From contig NZ_KV810455.1 of the NCBI RefSeq assembly GCF_001812805.1, positions 43,567-107,566 on the forward strand: a stretch of DNA of 64,000 nucleotides, in the 5' to 3' direction. The notes below the pieces were generated by a model. It did no database searches. It saw nothing but the letters and a program-made list of their open reading frames with translations, and was not told the DNA's origin. Made by a program: the position numbers and the translations under genes. Source of the stretch: Corynebacterium sp. HMSC078H07 (GTDB lineage Bacteria > Actinomycetota > Actinomycetes > Mycobacteriales > Mycobacteriaceae). Within the stretch, counting starts at the first letter, position 1. Each line of letters begins with the position of its first letter. Below, piece by piece: positions 52,037 to 60,385 of this stretch.

Positions 52037-52065
52037 GGCTGATACTTTACGCCCAACCCACTAAG

Positions 52066-53520
52066 ATGCAGGGGGTGAAGTACATTTCGACCCGAGACAC
52101 CGACCGCCAGCCGGCTTCCTTTACGGACATCCTCCTGGGAGGCCTGGCCCCTGACGGAGGCCTGTACCTGCCGGAATCCTACCCGCGCATCGACGATGCC
52201 ACCCTGACCTCGTGGCGCCACACGCTCGCGGAGGGCGGGTACGCAGCGCTGGCGGCGGAGGTACTGAAACTCTTCGTGGATGATATTCCGGAAGAGGATC
52301 TCGAGGCTATCGCGCAGCGCGCCTACACCTTCCCGAAGTTCGCCAACGAGGAGATCGTCCCGGTCAGCGAGCTGGGGGAGGACTTGTACATCGGCCACCT
52401 TTCTGAGGGGCCCACCGCTGCGTTCAAAGATATGGCGATGCAGATGCTCGGCGAGCTCTTCGAGTACGAGCTGGCGCGCCGGGGTGAAACCCTCAATATT
52501 CTGGGCGCTACCTCGGGTGATACGGGTTCTTCTGCGGAGTACGCCATGCGCGGGCGCCAGGGCATCCGCGTGTTTATGCTGACCCCGGCCGGGCGCATGA
52601 CCCCGTTCCAGCAAGCTCAGATGTTCGGCCTGGATGACCCCAACATCTTCAACATCGCCCTCGATGGTGTCTTCGATGATTGTCAGGACGTGGTTAAGGC
52701 TGTGTCCGCTGACGCAAACTTCAAGGCGGAATACCGCATTGGTGCGGTGAATTCCATCAACTGGGCTCGCCTCATGGCGCAGATTGTCTACTACATCAAC
52801 TGCTACCTCAAAGTCACCGCGGAAAACACCGAGAAAGTCTCCTTCAGTGTCCCGACCGGTAACTTCGGTGATATTTGTGCCGGGCACATTGCCCGCCAGA
52901 TGGGTCTGCCGATTGACCGTCTCATCGTGGCCACGAATGAGAACGACGTCTTGGATGAATTCTTCCGCACGGGTAATTACCGTCCGCGCTCCTCGGCGCA
53001 GACGCACAAGACCTCCTCGCCGTCGATGGACATTTCCCGTGCCTCCAACTTTGAGCGTTTCGTCTTCGATCTGCTTGGCCGCGATGCCGCGCAGGTGGAC
53101 GAGCTTTTCGGTGCCAAGGTGAAGGAAGGCGGGTTTAGCGTCGACAAGCGCGTGCTCGACTCTGCCCACGCGGACTATGGATTCCTGTCTGGTGCCTCGA
53201 CGCACGCAGACCGTCTTGCCACCATCAAGGACGTGCACGAGAAGTACGATGTCCTCGTCGACCCACACACCGCAGACGGCATCAAGGTGGCCCGCACTGT
53301 GAAGGAAGAATACGGAGTGGAAAGCCCCATTGTGTGTCTGGAGACGGCCCTGCCGGTGAAGTTCTCCGAGACTATCGTGGAGGCCATCGGTGAAGAACCA
53401 GAGGTTCCTGAGCGCTTCCAGGGCATCCTCGACTCTGAGCGCCGCGTTAAGGAACTGCCAAATGATGCGGCAGCGGTGAAGGATTACATTATGGCGTCGA
53501 TTAGCACAACGGAGGTCTAA
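52066..53520 (+). CDS. thrC: Threonine synthase
   Basis: 484-residue PLP enzyme converting O-phosphohomoserine to threonine. The PLP lysine is in GPTAAFKDMAMQ, with substrate and phosphate loops ILGATSGDTGSSAEYAM, SVPTGNFGDICAGH and NDVLDEFFRTG. The sequence is very close to my memory of C. glutamicum ThrC over most of its length. ATG 52066 and GTG 52075 (directly preceded by GGGG, matching the usual YISTRD start) are both possible. It is followed after 3 bases by a 47-residue ORF and then a protease gene. Biosynthetic housekeeping gene. Confidence 0.96.
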   Translation: MQGVKYISTRDTDRQPASFTDILLGGLAPDGGLYLPESYPRIDDATLTSWRHTLAEGGYAALAAEVLKLFVDDIPEEDLEAIAQRAYTFPKFANEEIVPVSELGEDLYIGHLSEGPTAAFKDMAMQMLGELFEYELARRGETLNILGATSGDTGSSAEYAMRGRQGIRVFMLTPAGRMTPFQQAQMFGLDDPNIFNIALDGVFDDCQDVVKAVSADANFKAEYRIGAVNSINWARLMAQIVYYINCYLKVTAENTEKVSFSVPTGNFGDICAGHIARQMGLPIDRLIVATNENDVLDEFFRTGNYRPRSSAQTHKTSSPSMDISRASNFERFVFDLLGRDAAQVDELFGAKVKEGGFSVDKRVLDSAHADYGFLSGASTHADRLATIKDVHEKYDVLVDPHTADGIKVARTVKEEYGVESPIVCLETALPVKFSETIVEAIGEEPEVPERFQGILDSERRVKELPNDAAAVKDYIMASISTTEV

Positions 53521-53523
53521 ACC

Positions 53524-53667
53524 ATGGCACAGGAACAGTTCTCAGGACCGGAATACTACACCGAGTTTGATCCAGAGAAGTTCATCCGTGACATGAAACA
53601 GGTCGCGGAGATGGAAAAAGAAAAGGCCAAGAACACGGAAGAGGCTAGCCCCGAGCAGGATGACTAG
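53524..53667 (+). CDS. Small acidic protein between thrC and protease gene
   Basis: 47 residues: MAQEQFSGPEYYTEFDPEKF, then a charged helix (IRDMKQVAEMEKEKAKNTEEA). It begins three bases after the thrC stop (GGAG upstream within the thrC end) and its stop overlaps the protease start by 8 bp. The overlap and composition make translation likely. I recognise no family; it may couple translation of thrC to the protease gene or be a small independent protein. Confidence 0.55.
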   Translation: MAQEQFSGPEYYTEFDPEKFIRDMKQVAEMEKEKAKNTEEASPEQDD

Positions 53668-54496
53668 GCGCATCCTCCCCGGCGTCCTGTTCGCCGTGGG
53701 ACTCGCTACGGCCTCCTGCATTCCTGTGGAGGAACCCCTCTCTGCGGCAGGCAGCGCGCCGTATTCGACCGTGGTGGCCGCACCACCACAGGCAACAACA
53801 CCGCAGGCATCCCCGGTGCCTCCAGGCGCCGCCCTGGATGTCAGCTCCGGTGAGCCCGTTCCAGGGGAGAATTTCGACTTCAACTTGTGCACGGTGGCAT
53901 GGAGCTTTGTGCTTGGCGACGGCCGCACGATCGCCGTCACCGCCTCCCATTGCGGTGAGCCTGGCGATACCGTGTGGGCCGGCAACGCCGAAGGGGAATT
54001 CACGTACCCAGCGGAGCCTGTGGGAACCATCATCTATTCGGATCTGTTGGCGCCGGAAACACACGAGCTCGACTTCGCATTGGTGGAGATTACCCGCGAC
54101 GTTGACTTCTACACGCCACAGGATATGCCGACCTCCGTCGCCGCGGCGGGGGAGAGTACCTTGCCTGACCAGGTGTGCAAGCTGGGGCGCATCACAGGAG
54201 AGACGTGCGGTCAACTCACACACCGCGCGGGCCCTGGCAAGCTCACGTATGACGACCGCACGGTGGATACGATGTCCGCGCGGGCGCAGGCCTGCTCGGC
54301 CCGCGGCGACTCCGGCGCGCCGGTGTATGGAGCGCCAGGAACCCCGCAGGAAGGAGTCATCGTGGGTGTGCTTTCCGGTACGACTGATGCGGCTATCGAC
54401 GGCGCCGAGTGCGCGCCCGCTGCCGGCGCGGAAATGTCCTTTACCGTGGCAGCCGATATCAATGCCGTCCTCCCGAAGATTCTGGACCCCCTCTAA
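53660..54496 (+). CDS. Trypsin-like serine protease lipoprotein
   Basis: 278 residues. The signal RRILPGVLFAVGLATASC ends in a lipobox-like A-S-C, suggesting lipid anchoring. The catalytic triad is visible: His in AVTASHCGEPGD, Asp in THELDFALVEITRD, and Ser in SARGDSGAPVY. This is an S1 (chymotrypsin/trypsin-like) fold with two or three disulfide-forming cysteine pairs. Starts inside the 47-residue ORF's end. Substrate unknown. A shorter protease fragment of the same class at 4651-5031 is unrelated in context. Confidence 0.85.
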   Translation: MTRRILPGVLFAVGLATASCIPVEEPLSAAGSAPYSTVVAAPPQATTPQASPVPPGAALDVSSGEPVPGENFDFNLCTVAWSFVLGDGRTIAVTASHCGEPGDTVWAGNAEGEFTYPAEPVGTIIYSDLLAPETHELDFALVEITRDVDFYTPQDMPTSVAAAGESTLPDQVCKLGRITGETCGQLTHRAGPGKLTYDDRTVDTMSARAQACSARGDSGAPVYGAPGTPQEGVIVGVLSGTTDAAIDGAECAPAAGAEMSFTVAADINAVLPKILDPL

Positions 54497-54514
54497 ACCA
54501 GTAGGATAAGGGCC

Positions 54515-55048
54515 ATGCCCACTCCTGAGTATATTGTGTCCTTGCGTGAGAAAATCGGCCACGACCAGCTCTTTCTTCCCGCTGTTACCGCGGTAATTGT
54601 GCGCGCGGTGCCTACCGGATCCGCTATCTGGGAGCTGCCTTCGGTGCTGTTGGCGCAGCGTGCCGATAATGGTGCCTGGGCTCCGGTCTCTGGAATCTGC
54701 GAGCCGGGTGAGGAAATCACCACCACAGCGCTGCGCGAAGTCAAGGAAGAAATCGGCCTCGATGGGCGCATTGAGGCTCTCCTTGGCGTGGGTCAGGTCG
54801 GCCCCGTTACCTTCCCCAATGGGGATCAGTGCATGTTTATGGACACCACCCTCCGCGTGTCTGTTCCGGACGATGCTGAACCCGTCGTTTCTGACGAGGA
54901 AAACCTGGATGCCCAGTGGTTCTCCGTGGCGCAGATGCCGACGTCCGTCAGCGCCCGCCACCGCATGGTTATCGGCGATGCTGTGGCGCAGATGAAACAC
55001 CCACAGGGCTTCCGGCCCCGCATGGGCTACGTCAAGCGTAACCAGTAA
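54515..55048 (+). CDS. Nudix hydrolase
   Basis: 177 residues. The Nudix box G-x5-E-x7-R-E-V-x-E-E-x-G is GICEPGEEITTTALREVKEEIGL, with the usual preceding strand VLLAQRADNGAWAPVSG. The family hydrolyses nucleoside diphosphate-linked compounds. Substrate is not predictable. It follows the protease gene by 18 bp on the same strand. Its 3' end overlaps the converging 124-residue gene by 22 bp. Confidence 0.92.
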   Translation: MPTPEYIVSLREKIGHDQLFLPAVTAVIVRAVPTGSAIWELPSVLLAQRADNGAWAPVSGICEPGEEITTTALREVKEEIGLDGRIEALLGVGQVGPVTFPNGDQCMFMDTTLRVSVPDDAEPVVSDEENLDAQWFSVAQMPTSVSARHRMVIGDAVAQMKHPQGFRPRMGYVKRNQ

Positions 55049-55401
55049 GCCAGTTCTTTCGGCTCCGTCACCACACTGACCTCACCGTCGACGATGGAGT
55101 CCTCCAGTTCTTCTCGGCCAATCCAGGGGCTGTGCTTGTCGACGCCTACCAAGACCAGCTGTCCCACGGTCATCAGCAGCCGTCCGTGACAGGACAGGGC
55201 AAAGAGCAAGGTAACATCGCTCATCCCATAGCCCCATGCTGTGGCGTACACATCTCGCGCGCCCGGCCCTAGGTAGGAGGTTTCGAGCAGCAAGGTGCCG
55301 CGGCGCAGATATATACCCTCCCTGGGCAAGCCCGCAAGAAGAGCACGCACCGCATCAACGTCGGCGCCGTCGAGCGCGATGAAGGTGAGTGGTGGTGTCA
55401 T
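55027..55401 (-). CDS. Hypothetical protein
   Basis: 124 residues. ATG 55401 begins MTPPLTFIALDGADVDAVRA; the longer minus-strand frame runs through the META gene and is not credible. Segments such as GIYLRRGTLLLETSYLG and GRLLMTVGQLVLVGVDKHS suggest a compact alpha/beta protein. I recognise no family. It overlaps the Nudix gene's end by 22 bp and is divergent from the META-domain gene with about 100 bp between them. Ribosome site weak, confidence moderate. Confidence 0.55.
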   Translation of the reverse strand: MTPPLTFIALDGADVDAVRALLAGLPREGIYLRRGTLLLETSYLGPGARDVYATAWGYGMSDVTLLFALSCHGRLLMTVGQLVLVGVDKHSPWIGREELEDSIVDGEVSVVTEPKELAYWLRLT

Positions 55402-55427
55402 GGCGAAGCTGGGAGAAAGATTGTTTT

Positions 55428-55466
55428 CTTGGCGGAAGCATAAAGTAGTAGCACAAACAAATGAAA
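55428..55466 (+). repeat. Promoter-region repeat copy 1 (META genes)
   Basis: 39 bases aligning gaplessly to 56144-56182 with 32 matches by hand count. It contains the -10-like TAAAGT (55441-55446) at matching position. Confidence 0.6.
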
Positions 55467-55507
55467 TCCCTTGAGACGCGGGTGGGGCGCTCTTTAGGGT
55501 GAAGACC

Positions 55508-56101
55508 ATGATGTCACACACACTCAAGAAAGCGACCATTGCAACCGCACTCGCAGCACTGACCTGCGGTGCCCTCGGCACCGGCGTTGCTGGTGCTGCG
55601 GAACCGACCTCCGCTAACCCTTTCGCCTCCAGCTCCAGCCAGATCGAAGAGCTGAGCTCTAAGCTGTTTGGCAACAAGGGCGGCAACAATGACGGCGGCA
55701 AGGATGATGAGAAGGGCTCCGGCCTCATCGAGAAGTATGAGGAGGTCGACGGCTTCAAGGACAAGCTTCCTGCCGATGAAGCGAAGAAGGCGATTGTCGG
55801 CACTTTCAAGGCCAAGAAGAACGATGCCGTATCTGTCACCTTCAACGAGGACGGCACCCTGTCCTACAACGATGGCTGCAACCACGGTTCTGGCACCTAC
55901 CACTTCGACGGGGCTGATGCGATTGTCATTGACAATCTCACTGAGACCAGGATGGCATGCGATAAGCCGGTGATGGCTGATGCCCAGGATTTCAAGTCGA
56001 TTCTAGAGATTAAGCCTGCAGTCTTCCCTATCGACGATTCCACCTATGCCTTGGGCGCCCAGGGTATTGTCATTCAGTTCGTCAAGTCTGAAGACAAGTA
56101 A
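55508..56101 (+). CDS. Secreted META-domain protein, copy 1
   Basis: 197 residues. Signal peptide KKATIATALAALTCGALGTGVAGA is followed by a Ser-rich linker and a META (HslJ-like) domain with NEDGTLSYNDGCNHGSGTY (conserved G-C-N) and TRMACDKPVMADAQDF (second Cys), probably one disulfide. It has the pattern of a secreted or surface protein. ATG 55508 aligns with copy 2; AGGG lies about eight bases upstream. It is the first of a tandem pair, with similar signal, linker and upstream promoter. Function unknown; META domains in other bacteria bear on heat-shock or surface stress. Confidence 0.8.
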   Translation: MMSHTLKKATIATALAALTCGALGTGVAGAAEPTSANPFASSSSQIEELSSKLFGNKGGNNDGGKDDEKGSGLIEKYEEVDGFKDKLPADEAKKAIVGTFKAKKNDAVSVTFNEDGTLSYNDGCNHGSGTYHFDGADAIVIDNLTETRMACDKPVMADAQDFKSILEIKPAVFPIDDSTYALGAQGIVIQFVKSEDK

Positions 56102-56143
56102 AATCTTGCCGGTGCGTGTCAAAGCTGTGAGACAAATGGTTTC

Positions 56144-56182
56144 CTTGGGGAAAGTATAAAGTTGTAGTACAAACCCATGAAA
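56144..56182 (+). repeat. Promoter-region repeat copy 2 (META genes)
   Basis: Matches 55428-55466 in 32 of 39 positions by hand count, with TAAAGT at 56157-56162. It shows that promoter and gene were duplicated together. Confidence 0.6.
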
Positions 56183-56222
56183 AGCCTTGTGTTTGTAGCG
56201 TGATGCTTTTTAGGGTGAAACC

Positions 56223-56795
56223 ATGTTGACGCACACATTCAAGAAAGCGACCATTGCAACCGCGTTCGCAGCACTGACCTGCAGCGCCTTTGGCACCGGC
56301 GTTGCTGGTGCTGTGGAATCTGCCCCCACCAACCCCTTCGCCTCCGGCTCCAGCCAGTTCGCACAGCTGAGCTCCAAGATCTTTGGCGGCCAAGATGATG
56401 AGAAGGGCTCCGGCGTTGTCGAAAAGATCGATGACGTCGAGGGCCTGAAGGCACCACTCTCTGCCGATGAGGCCAACAAGGTTCTCCTTGACGGCCCGTT
56501 TGAAGCCAAGAAGAACAAGAACATCACCATCGGCTTCCAAGAAGACGGCACCGTTGCCGTTGATGACGGCTGCAACGGCGGCAGCGGCACCTACGCGGTC
56601 GACGAAAAGAACGGCACCGTGGAATTGAAGGACGTGATGACCACGAAAAAGGGCTGCGAAAAGTCCGTGATGGAGGATGCTAAGGCATTCACCGATCTTG
56701 TCTACGCCAAGCCACACGTCTACGCCATCGACGATTCGACCATTGCCTTCGTCACCCAGGGACACGTCATTCAGTTCGTCAAAGCTGCGGAGTAA
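56223..56795 (+). CDS. Secreted META-domain protein, copy 2
   Basis: 190 residues, paralogue of the preceding gene. The signal is KKATIATAFAALTCSAFGTGVAGA. The META core reads EDGTVAVDDGCNGGSGTYAV and TTKKGCEKSVMEDAKAF. The linker and the DDEKGSG element are shared with copy 1. ATG 56223 aligns with copy 1's start and follows AGGG by about eight bases. A strong terminator hairpin lies downstream within the end of the converging transporter gene. The two copies differ across much of the domain, so the duplication is not recent. Confidence 0.8.
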   Translation: MLTHTFKKATIATAFAALTCSAFGTGVAGAVESAPTNPFASGSSQFAQLSSKIFGGQDDEKGSGVVEKIDDVEGLKAPLSADEANKVLLDGPFEAKKNKNITIGFQEDGTVAVDDGCNGGSGTYAVDEKNGTVELKDVMTTKKGCEKSVMEDAKAFTDLVYAKPHVYAIDDSTIAFVTQGHVIQFVKAAE

Positions 56796-56821
56796 ATAAA
56801 GTAAACAAACTGCGCTGCACG

Positions 56822-56856
56822 GTGGCTAGCCCGCAACGGGCTGGCCACTTTCTTTT
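56822..56856 (+). terminator. Rho-independent terminator of META pair
   Basis: A 12-base stem (GTGGCTAGCCCG / CGGGCTGGCCAC, one wobble) with CAA loop, followed by TTTCTTTT. It overlaps the last codons of the converging TDT gene, so both strands share it. Confidence 0.75.
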
Positions 56857-57803
56857 GTGCGTTCAGCAATTCGGCGGCCCTCGATTGCCCAGCTGACAAA
56901 GCGGCTGGAACAGGCTGTCCAGTGAACAATGAGCAAGATAGGCAGGCTCAGGGAGATGAGATCTAAAAGCTCAGAGCCGTTGACGAGAGCGACTTGGTGG
57001 CCTCCCATGCTCACCGTTCCCGGCGGGAAGGTGCATGCCCACCAGGCCGGTGTGTACTCCGCCCACCGTACGACGTTGGGGTAGAACTTCGCCATTGCCC
57101 ACAGAGCAAGGGGGATAGCGATAATCATCGCGGTGAGACCGTAGTACACGGAGAACTTACCTGGGTAGAGGATCTGCATCGCAGTGGTGGACTGTCCCAC
57201 CACACCCAGCGGCACCCAGGCGGTGGCGGAGTTCGGGCCACTGAGATCCACTTTGCTGTGCCACGCGGCCCAGTACACACGGATGAACGTTGGGACGGCC
57301 GTGAGAATCGACATGGCGAAAAAGCCCGTGCCCAACAAGTGATAGAACTGGCCGTAATCGCGGGCACAGAACCCGGCGACAGAGGAGGAAATCATGGGTC
57401 CCACCAGCGGCAATCCCCAGGTAAACCGTGGCTGGCCGTCGAAGCGGGTGAGCTGAATAGCCCACGTGACAACGGTGACGGGAGCACCGATCCAGAAACC
57501 CACGAGCCGGAACGCTGGAATACCCGTTAGACCCGACAGTGCCGCGCCGAGCGCCAAGATTCCAATAAAGTACATCGACCATTCCGCCATTGTTGTGCGC
57601 GCAAAGCTGGGCTGGCGGTAGCGCGCAAAACCGATGGTGAGAACCAAGAAGATGACACAGGCAATGCCAGCAAACACGGCGGAGCCAATCATCAAACCGT
57701 TTTCGACAAGGAGGCGGGATACGATCGAGGTACCCATGAGACTGCCTCCCCAAGCGGGGCCAGGCGGCGGCAATTGGCGGAATCTATCAGACACAGATGG
57801 CAT
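56826..57803 (-). CDS. TDT-family transporter (TehA/SLAC1-like)
   Basis: 325 residues with about ten expected membrane helices. Blocks resemble the tellurite-resistance/dicarboxylate transporter family, such as GTSIVSRLLVEN and PLVGPMISSSVAG near the middle, and WWACTFPPGTVSMGGHQ. The family exports dicarboxylates, sulfite or anions; the substrate is not clear. Starts at 57803 with an unremarkable ribosome site. It converges with META copy 2, whose terminator lies within its 3' end. Confidence 0.85.
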   Translation of the reverse strand: MPSVSDRFRQLPPPGPAWGGSLMGTSIVSRLLVENGLMIGSAVFAGIACVIFLVLTIGFARYRQPSFARTTMAEWSMYFIGILALGAALSGLTGIPAFRLVGFWIGAPVTVVTWAIQLTRFDGQPRFTWGLPLVGPMISSSVAGFCARDYGQFYHLLGTGFFAMSILTAVPTFIRVYWAAWHSKVDLSGPNSATAWVPLGVVGQSTTAMQILYPGKFSVYYGLTAMIIAIPLALWAMAKFYPNVVRWAEYTPAWWACTFPPGTVSMGGHQVALVNGSELLDLISLSLPILLIVHWTACSSRFVSWAIEGRRIAERTKESGQPVAG

Positions 57804-57942
57804 GGTAGCTGTATTCCCCGCCTACTGTCCTATTGATGTGCTGAACTTTGCGGAACCGGGCTCCTGTGGGGTGGGTAACCTGCCCATTTGTGCCTGCTAG
57901 CTTCAAGGATCGGGCTCGCGGCATCACGGAAGCTCGGGGTTG

Positions 57943-58407
57943 TTATGGGTTTGAATCAGGTCCTTCAGGTACATCCGTGCGACGAGCTTGTATAGCCGGC
58001 ATGTACCACGTTACAGCGGCTGCCAGGATAGCCACTGCGGAAGCGCTCCATGTGAGAAACTCATCAGGGGTAAACCACCACGCGGATACGGCGAGTGCAC
58101 CGAGCACGAGCCATAAAGCGGGGATAAGGGGGCTAGGGTTTTCCACCCATGGTTCTTGGGGGAACCGGCTACGCGCTTCGGCACGGATGCGCCGGGGAGT
58201 CTTTCGGGAAAGCGTCCAAACGCAGCCCACAACAAACACCAGCCCTGCGCCAGCGATGAGTAGGTCTCCCTTCACTCCGCCGAACATGAAAACGCCGACG
58301 GCGAACGCTAACGCCACGCGTTCCGACAGAGTAGGGGGGAACTTTTGGGCCGGATCTACGTCGGGGTAGATGCTCCTGAAGATATCGGTGTGGGGGTGGC
58401 TGTGCAT
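57943..58407 (-). CDS. Membrane protein of unknown function, divergent from htaA
   Basis: 154 residues, about four membrane segments (ERVALAFAVGVFMFGGV, LLIAGAGLVFVVGCVWTL, LIPALWLVLGALAVSAWWF, SASAVAILAAAVTWYMPAI). It begins MHSHPHTDIFRSIYPDV, histidine-rich at the N-terminus. I recognise no family. It shares the 110-bp divergent promoter region with htaA, including two DtxR-type boxes, so it may also respond to iron. A haem- or iron-related role is inference from this position only. Confidence 0.6.
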   Translation of the reverse strand: MHSHPHTDIFRSIYPDVDPAQKFPPTLSERVALAFAVGVFMFGGVKGDLLIAGAGLVFVVGCVWTLSRKTPRRIRAEARSRFPQEPWVENPSPLIPALWLVLGALAVSAWWFTPDEFLTWSASAVAILAAAVTWYMPAIQARRTDVPEGPDSNP

Positions 58408-58451
58408 GCTGTTTCCTCCGGTTTAGTTGATATGTTGACAAACCTGTTAAT

Positions 58452-58493
58452 TTAGGGCAGGCTGACCTTACCAAGGCAAGCCTAGCCTATAAT
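58452..58493 (+). promoter_or_regulatory. htaA promoter with tandem DtxR-type boxes
   Basis: TTAGGGCAGGCTGACCTTA (58452-58470) matches the DtxR consensus TTAGGTTAGCCTAACCTAA at 14 of 19 positions. A second box at 58472-58490, CAAGGCAAGCCTAGCCTAT, matches at 13 of 19. A perfect -10, TATAAT, lies at 58488-58493 and overlaps the second box. Iron-dependent repression is expected; matches were counted by hand. Confidence 0.75.
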
Positions 58494-58521
58494 TAGTCCT
58501 GGATGAAACAAGGTTCTCAAC

Positions 58522-60375
58522 ATGATTCGCAATCTCTGGCGCTCAGCATGCGGTGTGATGATCGCAGCTCCCCTTGCTCTCGGCGCCGTTCCATTTTTGA
58601 ACAGCGCCCCGGTAGCTCACGCAGAGACTTCCTGTACGTGGAACTGGGGGATCAAGCAATCCTTCCGAAGCTACATCAAAGGCAATATCGCCCGCGGCGG
58701 CTGGGGAGCCAGCGGTATCGGCTTTAGCGGTGATGAAAAAGGCAACGGTGCTTTTGTGTTCCAAGCCAGCGCGCCCACGTCCTCTGGCGGTACAGTCACC
58801 ATCCCGTTCCAAGGCACGCTGAACTTCACAGGACATGACGGGGTTCTCGACATGACAATGTCGGACTTCAAGGTCATTGCTTCCGGTGACCAAGCAAAAG
58901 TGACGGTTGACTACGTTTCTTATGAACTGAACCGAAGCAACTACACCCGCGGGGCCCAGATTAAGGGCGACGATGAGGTCATCGCCACCATTAATCTGCA
59001 GGAGCCTGTCAAGGACAACGGCTCGGCAGTGAACCTGACGGGAACCACGTCTCTTAGCGCCGGGGGAGTCAAGCTCTTCACGGGCTTCTATGAGCAGGGC
59101 GAAGAACTCGATCCTTCCTCAGGCACCATCGCGTTGGATGGATCCTGCTCTGGTTCCGGCGGTGCAGCCGACAATGGATCTGGCTCGAAACGGCAGCTGA
59201 ACTCTATTACCGGCAATTTTACGGGCTTCAACAAGGAAGTCATGGCTATGTTGTCCGAAACCAACGACACCATGAACGGTGTCACCACGTTTATGGGTAA
59301 TACCCAAGCCTTCTTGGACGAGCTGGACTCATTCAAGAAGCGAGGCGACACCAACTCGGCTGCGGCTCCAGCGGTGTCGGCTAGCGCGCAGTCTGGCAAC
59401 TCTACCTCCGGTAGCACCAGTACCCCGGGCCGAAGCGCCAACAGCCTTCCAGAAACAGCAGCAGTTGGCAACGGATCCAGCGTGGGAGCGTCGACAGCTG
59501 GAGTGCCTAACTCCGGTGCTTCGGGGGCGACGAGCTCGGCGGATTCTTCGTCAGGGGCAGCCTCTGCAGCCAACGAAACCTGCCAAGCCACCGGTGTGAC
59601 CCAAGCTAGGGCGCAGTGGGGAGTGAAGAAGTCATTCCAGTCCTATATCACCGGCTCCATTGCGCAAGGAAAATGGGATCTCTCGGGAGTCGGATACAGC
59701 AATAGTAGATTCCAGTTTTCCGGCAACTCAGGCGCAGTTAAGGACGGCGCGGGTTCCGTGCGCTACGGCGGAAGCATCCAGTTCACCGGCCACCACGGCA
59801 AGCTCGACCTCAATATTGCGAATCTAGAAATCTCCTTCAACGGTAAAACCGGAAAACTAATCGGCGACGTGCGCTCCTCCAACATGGAAGGCGAGAAGAA
59901 GGACTTCGGACGCACCGCCATCGCCGACTTGAATTTCACGTCTCTGGAAGTGGGGACAGATGCCGTTTCGGGTGAAGCAACAGTATCCCTGACTGACGTT
60001 GGCTCCAAGGCATTCGCCGAATTCTATGAACCTGGAACACAACTCGATCCGCTAAGTTTCAACGCCAGCCTGGGCGGAAACGCCGATTGCAACGACGCTG
60101 TTGGCGGCAATAGTGGTGGCGGCTCGTCCAGTGCGGGAGACAGTGCCGGCTCCGAGGCGAAGGGCAGTGGCGGCGTCAACTCCGAAGCAGTAGACAACGC
60201 GCTGGCCAGTGACTCGTCGCAGGGCTACGAAGATGGTTCAAAGAAATTCCAGATCAAGTCCGCGAACTCCGAGAACGGCACCACCGATGACCTAGTTACC
60301 TACCTCCTCCTGTTCATCGCCGGGCTCATTATCGCCGGAGGCTCCACCAGCCGCCTCATTATGAACAACTCCTAG
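58522..60375 (+). CDS. htaA: Surface haem-binding protein HtaA
   Basis: 617 residues. A signal peptide ends near AHA-ETSC (residue 34). Two HtaA haem-binding domains follow, about 38-205 and 354-523, each beginning W-G-I/V-K-x-S-F-x-S-Y-I with the haem-ligand Tyr, and each with an F-T-G-H motif ([18 protein letters not shown]). A Ser/Gly/Thr-rich linker joins them. A C-terminal helix [18 protein letters not shown] anchors the protein in the membrane, with a short basic tail. It takes haem from host haemoproteins and passes it to HmuT. First gene of the operon. Confidence 0.95.
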   Translation: MIRNLWRSACGVMIAAPLALGAVPFLNSAPVAHAETSCTWNWGIKQSFRSYIKGNIARGGWGASGIGFSGDEKGNGAFVFQASAPTSSGGTVTIPFQGTLNFTGHDGVLDMTMSDFKVIASGDQAKVTVDYVSYELNRSNYTRGAQIKGDDEVIATINLQEPVKDNGSAVNLTGTTSLSAGGVKLFTGFYEQGEELDPSSGTIALDGSCSGSGGAADNGSGSKRQLNSITGNFTGFNKEVMAMLSETNDTMNGVTTFMGNTQAFLDELDSFKKRGDTNSAAAPAVSASAQSGNSTSGSTSTPGRSANSLPETAAVGNGSSVGASTAGVPNSGASGATSSADSSSGAASAANETCQATGVTQARAQWGVKKSFQSYITGSIAQGKWDLSGVGYSNSRFQFSGNSGAVKDGAGSVRYGGSIQFTGHHGKLDLNIANLEISFNGKTGKLIGDVRSSNMEGEKKDFGRTAIADLNFTSLEVGTDAVSGEATVSLTDVGSKAFAEFYEPGTQLDPLSFNASLGGNADCNDAVGGNSGGGSSSAGDSAGSEAKGSGGVNSEAVDNALASDSSQGYEDGSKKFQIKSANSENGTTDDLVTYLLLFIAGLIIAGGSTSRLIMNNS

Positions 60376-60385
60376 AAAGATCGCC

